Assembly: GCA_039030335.1 (NCBI GenBank)
Contig: JBCCEJ010000056.1
Location: 1-37,256 of the forward strand
Direction: 5' to 3'
Length of the DNA: 37,256 nucleotides
Source: JBCCEJ01 sp039030335
Lineage (GTDB): Bacteria > Pseudomonadota > Gammaproteobacteria > HK1
Position 1 is the stretch's first letter, and each line of letters begins with the position of its first letter. This document shows, one piece after another, positions 6,271 through 13,828 of this stretch. The translations under genes were made by a program, and so were the position numbers. The notes under the pieces are model-generated. The model ran no database searches, was not told the DNA's origin, and saw only the letters and a program-made list of their open reading frames with translations.

Positions 6271-8706
6271 ATGGCAGATCTGCCTTCAACAGCCCGTGTG
6301 GTCATCATCGGCGGCGGCGCGGTGGGGGCTTCGAGCCTCTACCACCTGGCGAAGCTGGGCTGGACCGACTGTGTACTGCTGGAAAAAAACGAACTGACGA
6401 GCGGCTCCACGTGGCACGCGGCCGGCAACTGCCCGAATTTCTCGGGTTCGTGGTCGGTCATGAAGATGCAGTCTTACTCCACGGCGCTCTACCGCACGCT
6501 GGGTGACGACGTCGACTACCCGATGAACTACCACGTGACCGGCGCCGTACGCCTCGCCCACACGGCCGAGCGCATGCGTGAGTTCGAGCACGTGACATCG
6601 ATGGCGCGTTACCAGGGTCTTGAATTCGACATGCTGACCCCGGCCGAGCTGAAAGATCATTATCCGATGATGGAGGTGCACGACCTCGCGGGGGGCTGCT
6701 GGGACCCGCTCGATGGCGACATCGACCCGGCTCAGCTCACGCAGGCGCTCGCCAAGGGCGCGCGTGACCTCGGTGCGAAGGTGGTACGTTTCTGCCCGGT
6801 TACCGGCGTGCGCCGCGAGAATCTGGAATGGGTGGTGGAAACGCCGCAAGGCGAAATTCGCTGCGAATACGTCGTGAACGCGGCGGGTTATCGCGCCCAG
6901 GAGATCGGCCGGATGTTCGGCCGCGATATCCCCATGGTTACGCTGGCGCACCAGTATCTCGTGTCGGAAGCGGTGCCCGAACTGTCGGATCGGTCGATGC
7001 AACTGCCGTTACTTCGCGATCCGGATATCTCTTACTACCTGCGCCAGGAAAAGGATGGTCTCCTCCTCGGACCATACGAGTTCAACTGCCGGGCACACTG
7101 GATGACGCCGGACGATCCGATGCCCGACGACTTCTCGTTCCAGCTCTACCCGGACGATCTGGAGCGGCTCGAGTTCTACATTGACGACGCGTGCAAACGC
7201 GTGCCGGCGCTCGGTCGCGCGGGGATCACCCGCGTCGTCAACGGCCCGATTCCATATGCCCCGGACGGTAATCCGCTGGTCGGCCCGATGCCCGGGGTGC
7301 CGAACGCGTTCGAAGCATGCGTGTTCACGTTCGGCATCGTGCAGGGCGGTGGCGCTGGCAAAATTCTGGCCGAGTGGATCACGGCCGGTGAGACCGAATG
7401 GGACATGTGGTCCTGCGATCCGCGCCGTTTCACCGGCTACGCCGATCAGGCCTATGCCAACGCCAAGGGCGTCGAGATTTATTCCCATGAATACGCGATG
7501 CACTTTCCGCACTACCAGTGGCCTGACGGACGCGATAAACGTAAGTCGCCGCTGTATGACCGCTGGCATGCCATGGGCGCCCAGTTCATGCCTACCGCCG
7601 GCTGGGAGCGGGCCGCCTGGTACGCCGAAGCCGATGAAGACACCACGCTGGAATCGTGCGAGACCTACAGCCGCGAAGGGCCCTGGTTCGAAGGTGTCAA
7701 GCGTGAGTGCCATGCGGTTAGCAATGCTGCCGGAATTTTGGAACTGCCCGGCTTCTCGCGGTACCGCGTAGCGGGCGACGGAGTGCTCGACTGGCTACGC
7801 CGACTGGTTACCGGCACGTTGCCGCGGGTCGGGCGCATGAGCCTCATCTACCTGTCGGACTCCCAGGGTCGAATCGTTTCCGAAATGAGCGCCGTGCGTG
7901 TCGCCGAGCAGGAGTTTCTGCTGATCTCCGGCGCTGGTGCCGAGTGGCACGACGAGGATCTGCTGAGCGGTGCGCTGCCGGCGGACGGTTCGATCAAGCT
8001 GACCAACGAGAGCATGGACTACTCGGCGCTCGTGCTGTCTGGTCCGCGCTCGCGCGACATCCTCGCCGGGATCTGCGATGCCGATCTGGCAGCACCGTGG
8101 CTCAGCCATCAGCAAACGACCGTGGGCGGCAAGTCCGTGCACCTGATGCGCGTTTCCTACGTCGGAGAACTCGGCTGGGAATTGCATGCCGCCATGGATG
8201 ACATCAGCGCCGTGTTCGACGCCGTGTGGAGCGCGGGCGAAGGGCACGGGCTACGCCCTTTTGGTATGTACGCCATGGACAGCATGCGCATTGAAAAGAG
8301 CTACCGGAGCTGGAAGGCCGACTTGAGCACCGACTACACAATGCTCGAAGGTGGCCTCGAACGTTTCGTCAAATGGGATAAAGCTGAGTTTGTCGGCAGA
8401 GATGCGTTGCTCCGTCAACAGCAGGCCGGTGTAGCACAGGGCTTCGTAACGCTGACCGTGGATGCGGGGTCTTGCGATGCGCCGTATCTCGCGACCGTCT
8501 GGTCCGGTGACGAGCGGGTGGGTCTCGTCACCTCCGGCAACTACGGGCACCGCACCGAGAAGTCGATCGCGCTCGCGGTCGTGCGCTCAGACTGCGCTGC
8601 CGCGGGTCAGGCGCTGGACGTCGAGATCTTCGGTGAACGCTGCGCGGCCTCAGTGCATGCTGCCGCGTGCGTCTACGACGCCGACAACAGTCGGCTGCGC
8701 GCCTGA
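6271..8706 (+). CDS. FAD-dependent dimethylglycine/sarcosine dehydrogenase-like protein with GcvT domain
   Basis: This family oxidatively demethylates N-methylated glycines and passes the one-carbon unit to tetrahydrofolate. The 811 residues show a DAO-type FAD domain (GGGAVG at 14-19), a central FAO_M linker (about 370-430) and a GcvT-like aminomethyltransferase part (about 430-800). The stretch GSTWHAAG (residues 45-52) holds H49, which corresponds to the histidine that binds FAD covalently in mammalian dimethylglycine dehydrogenase. The C-terminal MDSMRIEKSYRSW and TDYTMLEGGLERF are typical of this group. The ATG start has GGAG nine bases upstream. The gene is followed after 42 bases by the M24 peptidase, so they probably share a transcript. 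Sarcosine, dimethylglycine or a related methylated amine are all possible substrates. Confidence 0.87.
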   Translation: MADLPSTARVVIIGGGAVGASSLYHLAKLGWTDCVLLEKNELTSGSTWHAAGNCPNFSGSWSVMKMQSYSTALYRTLGDDVDYPMNYHVTGAVRLAHTAERMREFEHVTSMARYQGLEFDMLTPAELKDHYPMMEVHDLAGGCWDPLDGDIDPAQLTQALAKGARDLGAKVVRFCPVTGVRRENLEWVVETPQGEIRCEYVVNAAGYRAQEIGRMFGRDIPMVTLAHQYLVSEAVPELSDRSMQLPLLRDPDISYYLRQEKDGLLLGPYEFNCRAHWMTPDDPMPDDFSFQLYPDDLERLEFYIDDACKRVPALGRAGITRVVNGPIPYAPDGNPLVGPMPGVPNAFEACVFTFGIVQGGGAGKILAEWITAGETEWDMWSCDPRRFTGYADQAYANAKGVEIYSHEYAMHFPHYQWPDGRDKRKSPLYDRWHAMGAQFMPTAGWERAAWYAEADEDTTLESCETYSREGPWFEGVKRECHAVSNAAGILELPGFSRYRVAGDGVLDWLRRLVTGTLPRVGRMSLIYLSDSQGRIVSEMSAVRVAEQEFLLISGAGAEWHDEDLLSGALPADGSIKLTNESMDYSALVLSGPRSRDILAGICDADLAAPWLSHQQTTVGGKSVHLMRVSYVGELGWELHAAMDDISAVFDAVWSAGEGHGLRPFGMYAMDSMRIEKSYRSWKADLSTDYTMLEGGLERFVKWDKAEFVGRDALLRQQQAGVAQGFVTLTVDAGSCDAPYLATVWSGDERVGLVTSGNYGHRTEKSIALAVVRSDCAAAGQALDVEIFGERCAASVHAAACVYDADNSRLRA

Positions 8707-8748
8707 GCCAGCTCGACGACAGCTGGTCCTGATGCCCCTGGTGCTCAG

Positions 8749-9927
8749 ATGACAGCCGACCGCCCGGCCCGCGGCTTTACGCGGGCCGAATTCCTGGCGC
8801 GTACCCAGCGCGCGCAGGCACTGATGGCTGACGCCGGCATCGATGCTCTGCTTCTGACTACCGAACCGGAGGTCCGCTACTTCAGCGGATTTCTGACGCA
8901 GTTTTGGGAAAGCCCCACGCGACCTTGGTTTCTGGTCGTGCCGGGAGCGGGCCAGCCGATTGCGGTTATCCCCGAAATCGGCGGCACCGGCATGCGCGAT
9001 ACGTGGTTGTCGGATGTGCGCACGTGGTCGTCACCGCATCCGTCCGACGACGGCGTCTCCCTCGTGTCAGCGGCGCTGCTCGAAGCAACCGGGTACACCA
9101 CCGGAGCGCGGATCGGTATTCCGTCCGGTCCCGAGACCACCGTTCGCATGCCGCTGAACGACCTGGAGCGCATTCGGCGCGCGCTGGCTCCGACGGAGTT
9201 CGTCGACGTAACCGACATCATTCGTGCCCTTCGCGTCGTGAAGTCGCCGGCAGAAGTAGAGAAGATCCGGCATGTATGCCAGATCGCTTCGCAGGCGTTC
9301 GAGAATTTGCCGGAGCGGCTGAGCACAGGAACAACCGAGCGCGACGCCTGCCGCGCGCTGATGCTCGGTATGCTGAGCCTTGGAGCCGACAGCACGCCTT
9401 ATGTGCTCGGCTCCTCCGGAAATCCCAGCTACAGCTCGATCATCATGGGGCCGACCGACCACGTGCTCCGCTCCGGCGATGTCCTGATCATCGATACCGG
9501 CGCGCGTTTCGATGGCTACTTTTGCGACTTCGACCGAAACTTCGGGTTTGGCTCGGTCGACGATCGCGTCCACCGGGCTTACGACGTGGTGTATGCCGCC
9601 ACCGAGGCCGGATTCGAAGCGGCGCGCCCGGGAAGTACCGCCGGTGATGTCTACGCTGCCATGTGGACCGTGATGGAAAAAGGCGGCGCGCTCGGCAATG
9701 ACGTCGGGCGCCTCGGCCATGGGCTCGGCATGCAGCTGACGGAACATCCGTCCAACCGGGAAGGCGAGCCGACAGTGCTGGAACCCGGAGTCGTCCTGAC
9801 GCTGGAACCGGGAATGGAGTTTCTGCCGTCGCGCTACATGGTGCACGAAGAGAACATTGTGATCACCGAGAGTGGGGCGCAGTGGTTGACCCGGCGGGCG
9901 GCGCCGGAGATGGTGGTGGTCGATTGA
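8749..9927 (+). CDS. M24-family metallopeptidase (Xaa-Pro dipeptidase-like)
   Basis: The protein has the pita-bread fold of aminopeptidase P/prolidase: an N-terminal creatinase-like domain (about 10-160) and a catalytic domain (170-390). The two-metal ligand set is visible as D249, D260, H324, E353 and E368 (in DTG, DFDR, LGHG, TLEPGME and VHEEN). The D-D spacing (11) and H-E spacing (29) are the same as in E. coli aminopeptidase P. Because the metal ligands are complete, it is a hydrolase of the peptidase/ectoine-hydrolase type and not a metal-free creatinase. Its placement 42 bases after an N-methylglycine dehydrogenase suggests a role in making or clearing a methylated amino acid or imino-acid dipeptide, but the substrate is not shown. 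The Shine-Dalgarno sequence is weak. Confidence 0.88.
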   Translation: MTADRPARGFTRAEFLARTQRAQALMADAGIDALLLTTEPEVRYFSGFLTQFWESPTRPWFLVVPGAGQPIAVIPEIGGTGMRDTWLSDVRTWSSPHPSDDGVSLVSAALLEATGYTTGARIGIPSGPETTVRMPLNDLERIRRALAPTEFVDVTDIIRALRVVKSPAEVEKIRHVCQIASQAFENLPERLSTGTTERDACRALMLGMLSLGADSTPYVLGSSGNPSYSSIIMGPTDHVLRSGDVLIIDTGARFDGYFCDFDRNFGFGSVDDRVHRAYDVVYAATEAGFEAARPGSTAGDVYAAMWTVMEKGGALGNDVGRLGHGLGMQLTEHPSNREGEPTVLEPGVVLTLEPGMEFLPSRYMVHEENIVITESGAQWLTRRAAPEMVVVD

Positions 9928-10003
9928 CGACCAGGCGGCAAAGCTGCTCTCTTCCTGGCAGGTCCGCCGCACCACCGCCGGCGACGCGCCGACCACCGAG
10001 CAC

Positions 10004-10306
10004 TCAACGATAGAGTTTGTAGAATCTGAATGGCTTCGGCCATTCGTCCCGAGGTTTGAACACTAATGCCACTTCCGCGTTATCCAACGCGGATTCGGTG
10101 ATCACGACGTGCTCGTCAAACGTCTTGGCCTTGTTGAATTCCTTGTCGTTGACCTTGCAGACGACTTTGTAAAACGGCCCGCTGAGCCACTCAGCAACCT
10201 CGGGGGTGTGTTGGAATTTCAGATATCCGGCGAGCGACGCGTGCGCGGCCGCGAGCATCGCAAAGCCGACCGGTACGTCGTCTTTTATCAGAACATACAT
10301 TTTCAT
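10004..10306 (-). CDS. Small PTH2-like fold protein
   Basis: The 100-residue product resembles the peptidyl-tRNA hydrolase 2 fold: a first strand MKMYVLIKDD, then AAAHASLAGY (residues 19-28) containing the family histidine, a WLSGPFYKVVCKV strand and a final KPRDEWP segment. The usual QDAG-type segment with the catalytic aspartate and threonines is replaced by TESALDNAEVALVF, so activity on peptidyl-tRNA is doubtful. I recall similar uncharacterised short proteins in proteobacteria. The reading frame fills the convergent/divergent slot between the M24 gene and FkbM and has its own ATG. Domain assignment is by eye and only moderately secure. Confidence 0.62.
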   Translation of the reverse strand: MKMYVLIKDDVPVGFAMLAAAHASLAGYLKFQHTPEVAEWLSGPFYKVVCKVNDKEFNKAKTFDEHVVITESALDNAEVALVFKPRDEWPKPFRFYKLYR

Positions 10307-10716
10307 GATGAGGTTCCATACGCGGATTCGCCGGAACGCCAGATCCGGCGTGCACGAGCGTTTATCAGGTTGTCGAATGCCGCCCCACCGGGCGAAACTT
10401 CGGAACCGCGAACGCGAGAATTCAGTTGGACGCGGCGATCGCTCCAGACGCCTGACGCGTGCGTTCTGCGGTACTTGAAACGCGCGACTGAGCCGATGGG
10501 GTTTGGCGGGCCGGCATTTTCGTTCATTTGCCAGAGCGAAATTGAGTGGCGACGACCGCTGTAGTAAACGGTAGCCGTCACCGCTTCGGTCGCCGCCCCG
10601 AATGGGCTACTCCCCGGCCAGACCACGCTAAACTCGGCGAACGATACTCCGTTTGCCCCAACAGCCGCGTTGGCGGGCGTCACCCCGTGCAGGCGCTAAT
10701 CTTCAGGAAGTCCGTT
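10307..10716. other. 410-base intergenic region, no gene recognised
   Basis: This region separates the PTH2-like gene (minus) from the FkbM gene (plus), so it must hold two divergent promoters. An open frame reaches upstream from the FkbM gene to 10546, but its translation is Arg/Pro-rich and lacks family similarity. I see no RNA gene, strong promoter or terminator hairpin here. Confidence 0.5.
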
Positions 10717-11562
10717 GTGTCCGTCGACATTTTTAAAGTCATCGGCAAGAAGCCTCCAGTCAACGTTGTAGACGTCGGTGCGATGACGTTGGGTGCTGAG
10801 CACGATGCCTACTACGAACTGGTCAAGGCCAGGGTCGCGCGCGTCGTCGGGTTCGAGCCGGTGCCAGAGGAATGCGAGCGGCTGAACGCCATCGCGGCCA
10901 AGGGCGACAAGTTCCTGCCCTACGCGATCGGCGACGGCAGTGACGGGACGTTGCACGTATGCAACTTTCCGATGAATACGTCCCTGTATGAGCCCAACCT
11001 GGAATTGCTCGACCGCTTTCAGAATCTGAGCCACATGTACCACATTGAGCAGCGGGTGCCGGTGACGACCAGACGGATGCACGACATCGATGAGATCAAG
11101 GATGTCGATTTCCTGAAGCTGGACGTGCAGGGCGCTGAGCTGGACGTGCTGCGTGGTGCAGGCCGATGTCTCGACGACGCGGTGTTCGTGCATACCGAAG
11201 CCGAGTTCGTGCCGATGTATAAAGACCAGCCGTTGTTCGCGGAGGTGGACCAGTTCCTGCGGCAAGCTGGGTTTCAGTTCCACAAGTTTGGCGGCGTCGC
11301 CGGCCGCCCGTTCAAGCCGCTTGGATTCGGCGATGACGACGACAACCGGCCGATCGGGCAGCTGCTGTGGTCCGATGCGGTCTACGTCAAGGACTTCATG
11401 ACGCTGGAGACGCTTCCCGCGCTCAAGCTCCTGAAACTCGCGATCATCGCGCACCTCGTCTATCAGTCGGTCGACCTGGCGGCACAGGCGTTCAAGGCAC
11501 ACGACGCGATACGCGGCACCAACCTGATGGACAAATACTGCAGGCGTCTTACGCGCAGTTGA
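10717..11562 (+). CDS. FkbM-family methyltransferase
   Basis: The product is a Rossmann-fold SAM-dependent methyltransferase of the FkbM family, which methylates hydroxyl groups of sugars or polyketides. Visible are motif I (VNVVDVGAMTLGAEHDAYY, residues 15-33), FEPVPEE, and the family signature FLKLDVQGAELDVLRGA. I choose the GTG at 10717 because AGGAAG lies six bases upstream and family similarity starts there. This gives 281 residues, against 338 if the frame opened at 10546. The last 50 residues, after the usual domain end, form a helical tail. The next gene, 77 bases downstream, is a GT41-type glycosyltransferase, so the pair may modify a common glycan or glycoprotein. Confidence 0.85.
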   Translation: MSVDIFKVIGKKPPVNVVDVGAMTLGAEHDAYYELVKARVARVVGFEPVPEECERLNAIAAKGDKFLPYAIGDGSDGTLHVCNFPMNTSLYEPNLELLDRFQNLSHMYHIEQRVPVTTRRMHDIDEIKDVDFLKLDVQGAELDVLRGAGRCLDDAVFVHTEAEFVPMYKDQPLFAEVDQFLRQAGFQFHKFGGVAGRPFKPLGFGDDDDNRPIGQLLWSDAVYVKDFMTLETLPALKLLKLAIIAHLVYQSVDLAAQAFKAHDAIRGTNLMDKYCRRLTRS

Positions 11563-11639
11563 ACACTGCGCAACTTCGACCCCGTCGCGTTCGCACGCGT
11601 GCGGACGTCGATGGGGTTGCCGATGGGGGCTGAGAGTTT

Positions 11640-13718
11640 ATGACCCCGAGCCGGAATGCGCCTTGCCCCTGCGGCAGCGGGCGTAAGTTCAAACACTGTC
11701 ATGGTCGCAAAGATAGCGGTCGCCGACCGGTATCGAAGACTGCGCTCAGCGAGGCGGCGCTAACCGCACGTCGGCTGCTGGAGGCTGGCCAGTACGCGCA
11801 AGCCGAAGCGGCCATCGGCCGTTTGCCAGATGATGCGATGCGCGCGCAGCTGGAAGTTCACTTGCATACCAGCGCCGCGTCATCCGCGTCCCCGCATGCG
11901 GCGAAAGAAGCGGTGTTGCGCTGGTGCGCACTCAGCCCGCGCGATCCGCAGGCGTGCCGTACGCGCGTTGAACTCGGCCTGCACTCCGGTTCGCTGGATG
12001 ACGTGGAAGCGGCCATAACAGCCGGCCAGACGGTGCTGGCGCGCTCCGAACTGGCGACGCACGCAGGGGTGCTCGCCACGCTCCGGGGCCAGCACGCGGA
12101 CGCCATGCGCCAGTTTCGCGTCGCCGTGGGGCCGCAGCTCAAATCACGGCAGCAAGAGGAAGTGCAGCTGCGGGCGAGCCTCATGGCGTTTGAAGCAACA
12201 ATTGGGAACTACGCCGGTTCGGCTGCCCGGGATCAGTACCGGCGGGTGGATTTCGTCCATGAGCGCGAGACGTTGCGTGCTGCACTCCTGAGCGTGGATA
12301 CACTGAAGCCGGCTGCACGCAAGGCGCTGGCGCCGTTAATCCAGCTCGGCTGGCGGCACCTGGCTTACAGCGTGACTTTCGACTTCGGTCGGATCGACGA
12401 AGGCATCGGTTGCCTCGCGCGTGTCAACGATGTTGGTGTCGACATCTGGGCCACCCTGAACCGCTTGACGCTGTTGAACTACAGCGACGCATTCGAGGCC
12501 GGCGACATCGCCGATGCGCACCGCGAGTTCGGTCAACTCGCGCGTGCGCGTCTGGGTCCGGCCACCACGCGTTTCAGCAATCCGCCAGATCCCGGACGGC
12601 GCCTGCGCATTGGATTCGTGTCAGCCGACTTTCGTGAGCATTCTGTGGCTTACTTTGTGCGCCCATTGCTCGAACACGTCGACAAAGGGCAGTTCGAGAC
12701 GTTTGGCTACTTCAACCAGCCGGACGCCGGGGCGGCGCAGCCGGCGATAGACAATGACGCGATGACCGCCGCTTTGCGCAACGCTTTTGACCGGTTCTTC
12801 GCGGTTGGAGATCTGCACGACACCGATCTCGTCGCCCGCATCCGGGCTGATCGGGTCGACGTGCTGGTCGACCTGCATGGCCTGACCACCGGTCACCGTG
12901 TCGGAGTATTCGTAGAGCGGGCCGCCCCCGTTCAGGTCACGTGGCTCGGGTATCCCAATACGAGCGGGATCGACACCATGGACTACCGGTTGGTCGATGC
13001 CGTCACCGACCCGCCGGGAGCAGCATTCGCGGGCGGTACCGAAGAGCTCATTCGCCTCGAATGCCTGGCGGCGTACTCGCCTCCGGAGGATTATCCGCCA
13101 GTATGCAATCCCGGCCCGGCAGACGAACGGTCGTTTGCGTTCGGCTCGTTTAACAACACGGCCAAACTGAGCCCCAAGACGGTGCGCCTCTGGGCCAAGG
13201 TTCTCGATGCTGTACCGCACGCTACGCTGACTCTGAAGTATCCCAGCTTGAGCCAGACGAGCGTTCGGCAGCGGCTGTCGCAGGCCTTTGTCGATCAGGG
13301 CGTCGATGCATCGCGCCTGCATTTGCTGGGCGCTGATGCGAAGTTGCACGACCATCTTGCCCGCTATCACCAAATCGATCTCGCGTTGGACAGTTACCCC
13401 TACAACGGTACGACGACGAACTGCGAGAGTTTTCTGATGGGCGTGCCCGTACTGACGCTCGCTGGTAATGACCATCGATCGCGCGTGACGGCCAGTCAGC
13501 TCGTCGCGCTGGGTTTCACGCAACTGATCGCGCATTCGGAAGAAGAGTATGTCGAGCGCGCCAGTGCGCTCGCACACGATGCTGCCGCGCTCACGGCGGT
13601 GCGTAACAACCTGCGAGAGCGGTTTCTCGAATCTCCACTGGTCGACGGCGCTGCCTTCGCGCGAGACTTCGAGCTACGCGTGCGATCGATGTGGCGAAAG
13701 TGGTGCGAACAAACGTAA
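11640..13718 (+). CDS. SEC-C/TPR/GT41 (SPINDLY-like) O-GlcNAc transferase homologue
   Basis: Three parts can be seen in the 692 residues. Residues 5-23 are a SEC-C zinc motif (C9, C11, C20, H21 in APCPCGSGRKFKHCH). Residues 40-290 are alpha-helical with weak TPR character. From about 320 on is a GT41 catalytic domain: IGFVSADFREHSV, VDVLVDLHGLTTGHRV, VQVTWLGYPNTSGIDTMDYR, FGSFNNTAKLSP (K509, matching the catalytic-loop lysine of human OGT), and ALDSYPYNGTTTNCESFLMG. GT41 enzymes transfer a sugar from a nucleotide-sugar to Ser/Thr of proteins. The family usually lacks a SEC-C head, so this fusion is notable. It follows FkbM on the same strand, 77 bases apart. Acceptor and sugar are unknown. 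Confidence 0.85.
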   Translation: MTPSRNAPCPCGSGRKFKHCHGRKDSGRRPVSKTALSEAALTARRLLEAGQYAQAEAAIGRLPDDAMRAQLEVHLHTSAASSASPHAAKEAVLRWCALSPRDPQACRTRVELGLHSGSLDDVEAAITAGQTVLARSELATHAGVLATLRGQHADAMRQFRVAVGPQLKSRQQEEVQLRASLMAFEATIGNYAGSAARDQYRRVDFVHERETLRAALLSVDTLKPAARKALAPLIQLGWRHLAYSVTFDFGRIDEGIGCLARVNDVGVDIWATLNRLTLLNYSDAFEAGDIADAHREFGQLARARLGPATTRFSNPPDPGRRLRIGFVSADFREHSVAYFVRPLLEHVDKGQFETFGYFNQPDAGAAQPAIDNDAMTAALRNAFDRFFAVGDLHDTDLVARIRADRVDVLVDLHGLTTGHRVGVFVERAAPVQVTWLGYPNTSGIDTMDYRLVDAVTDPPGAAFAGGTEELIRLECLAAYSPPEDYPPVCNPGPADERSFAFGSFNNTAKLSPKTVRLWAKVLDAVPHATLTLKYPSLSQTSVRQRLSQAFVDQGVDASRLHLLGADAKLHDHLARYHQIDLALDSYPYNGTTTNCESFLMGVPVLTLAGNDHRSRVTASQLVALGFTQLIAHSEEEYVERASALAHDAAALTAVRNNLRERFLESPLVDGAAFARDFELRVRSMWRKWCEQT

Positions 13719-13828
13719 GGCTCCTCGGGTCGCCGACTCTTCTGTGGGCCTTCAGGTAGACTCAGGTCTCAGAGGGTAGGCCAGGAGCTCGTCCAGCGTC
13801 CGCACTATCCCATTTCCGGGAGGCTCGG

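Noticed and set aside
8749..9927. Assignment of the M24 protein as creatinase
   Set aside because: Creatinase lacks the metal ligands, whereas all five are present here.
9917..9933. Short inverted repeat across the M24 stop codon (TGGTCG/CGACCA)
   Set aside because: A 6-bp stem overlapping the coding end with no T tract is expected by chance in GC-rich DNA.
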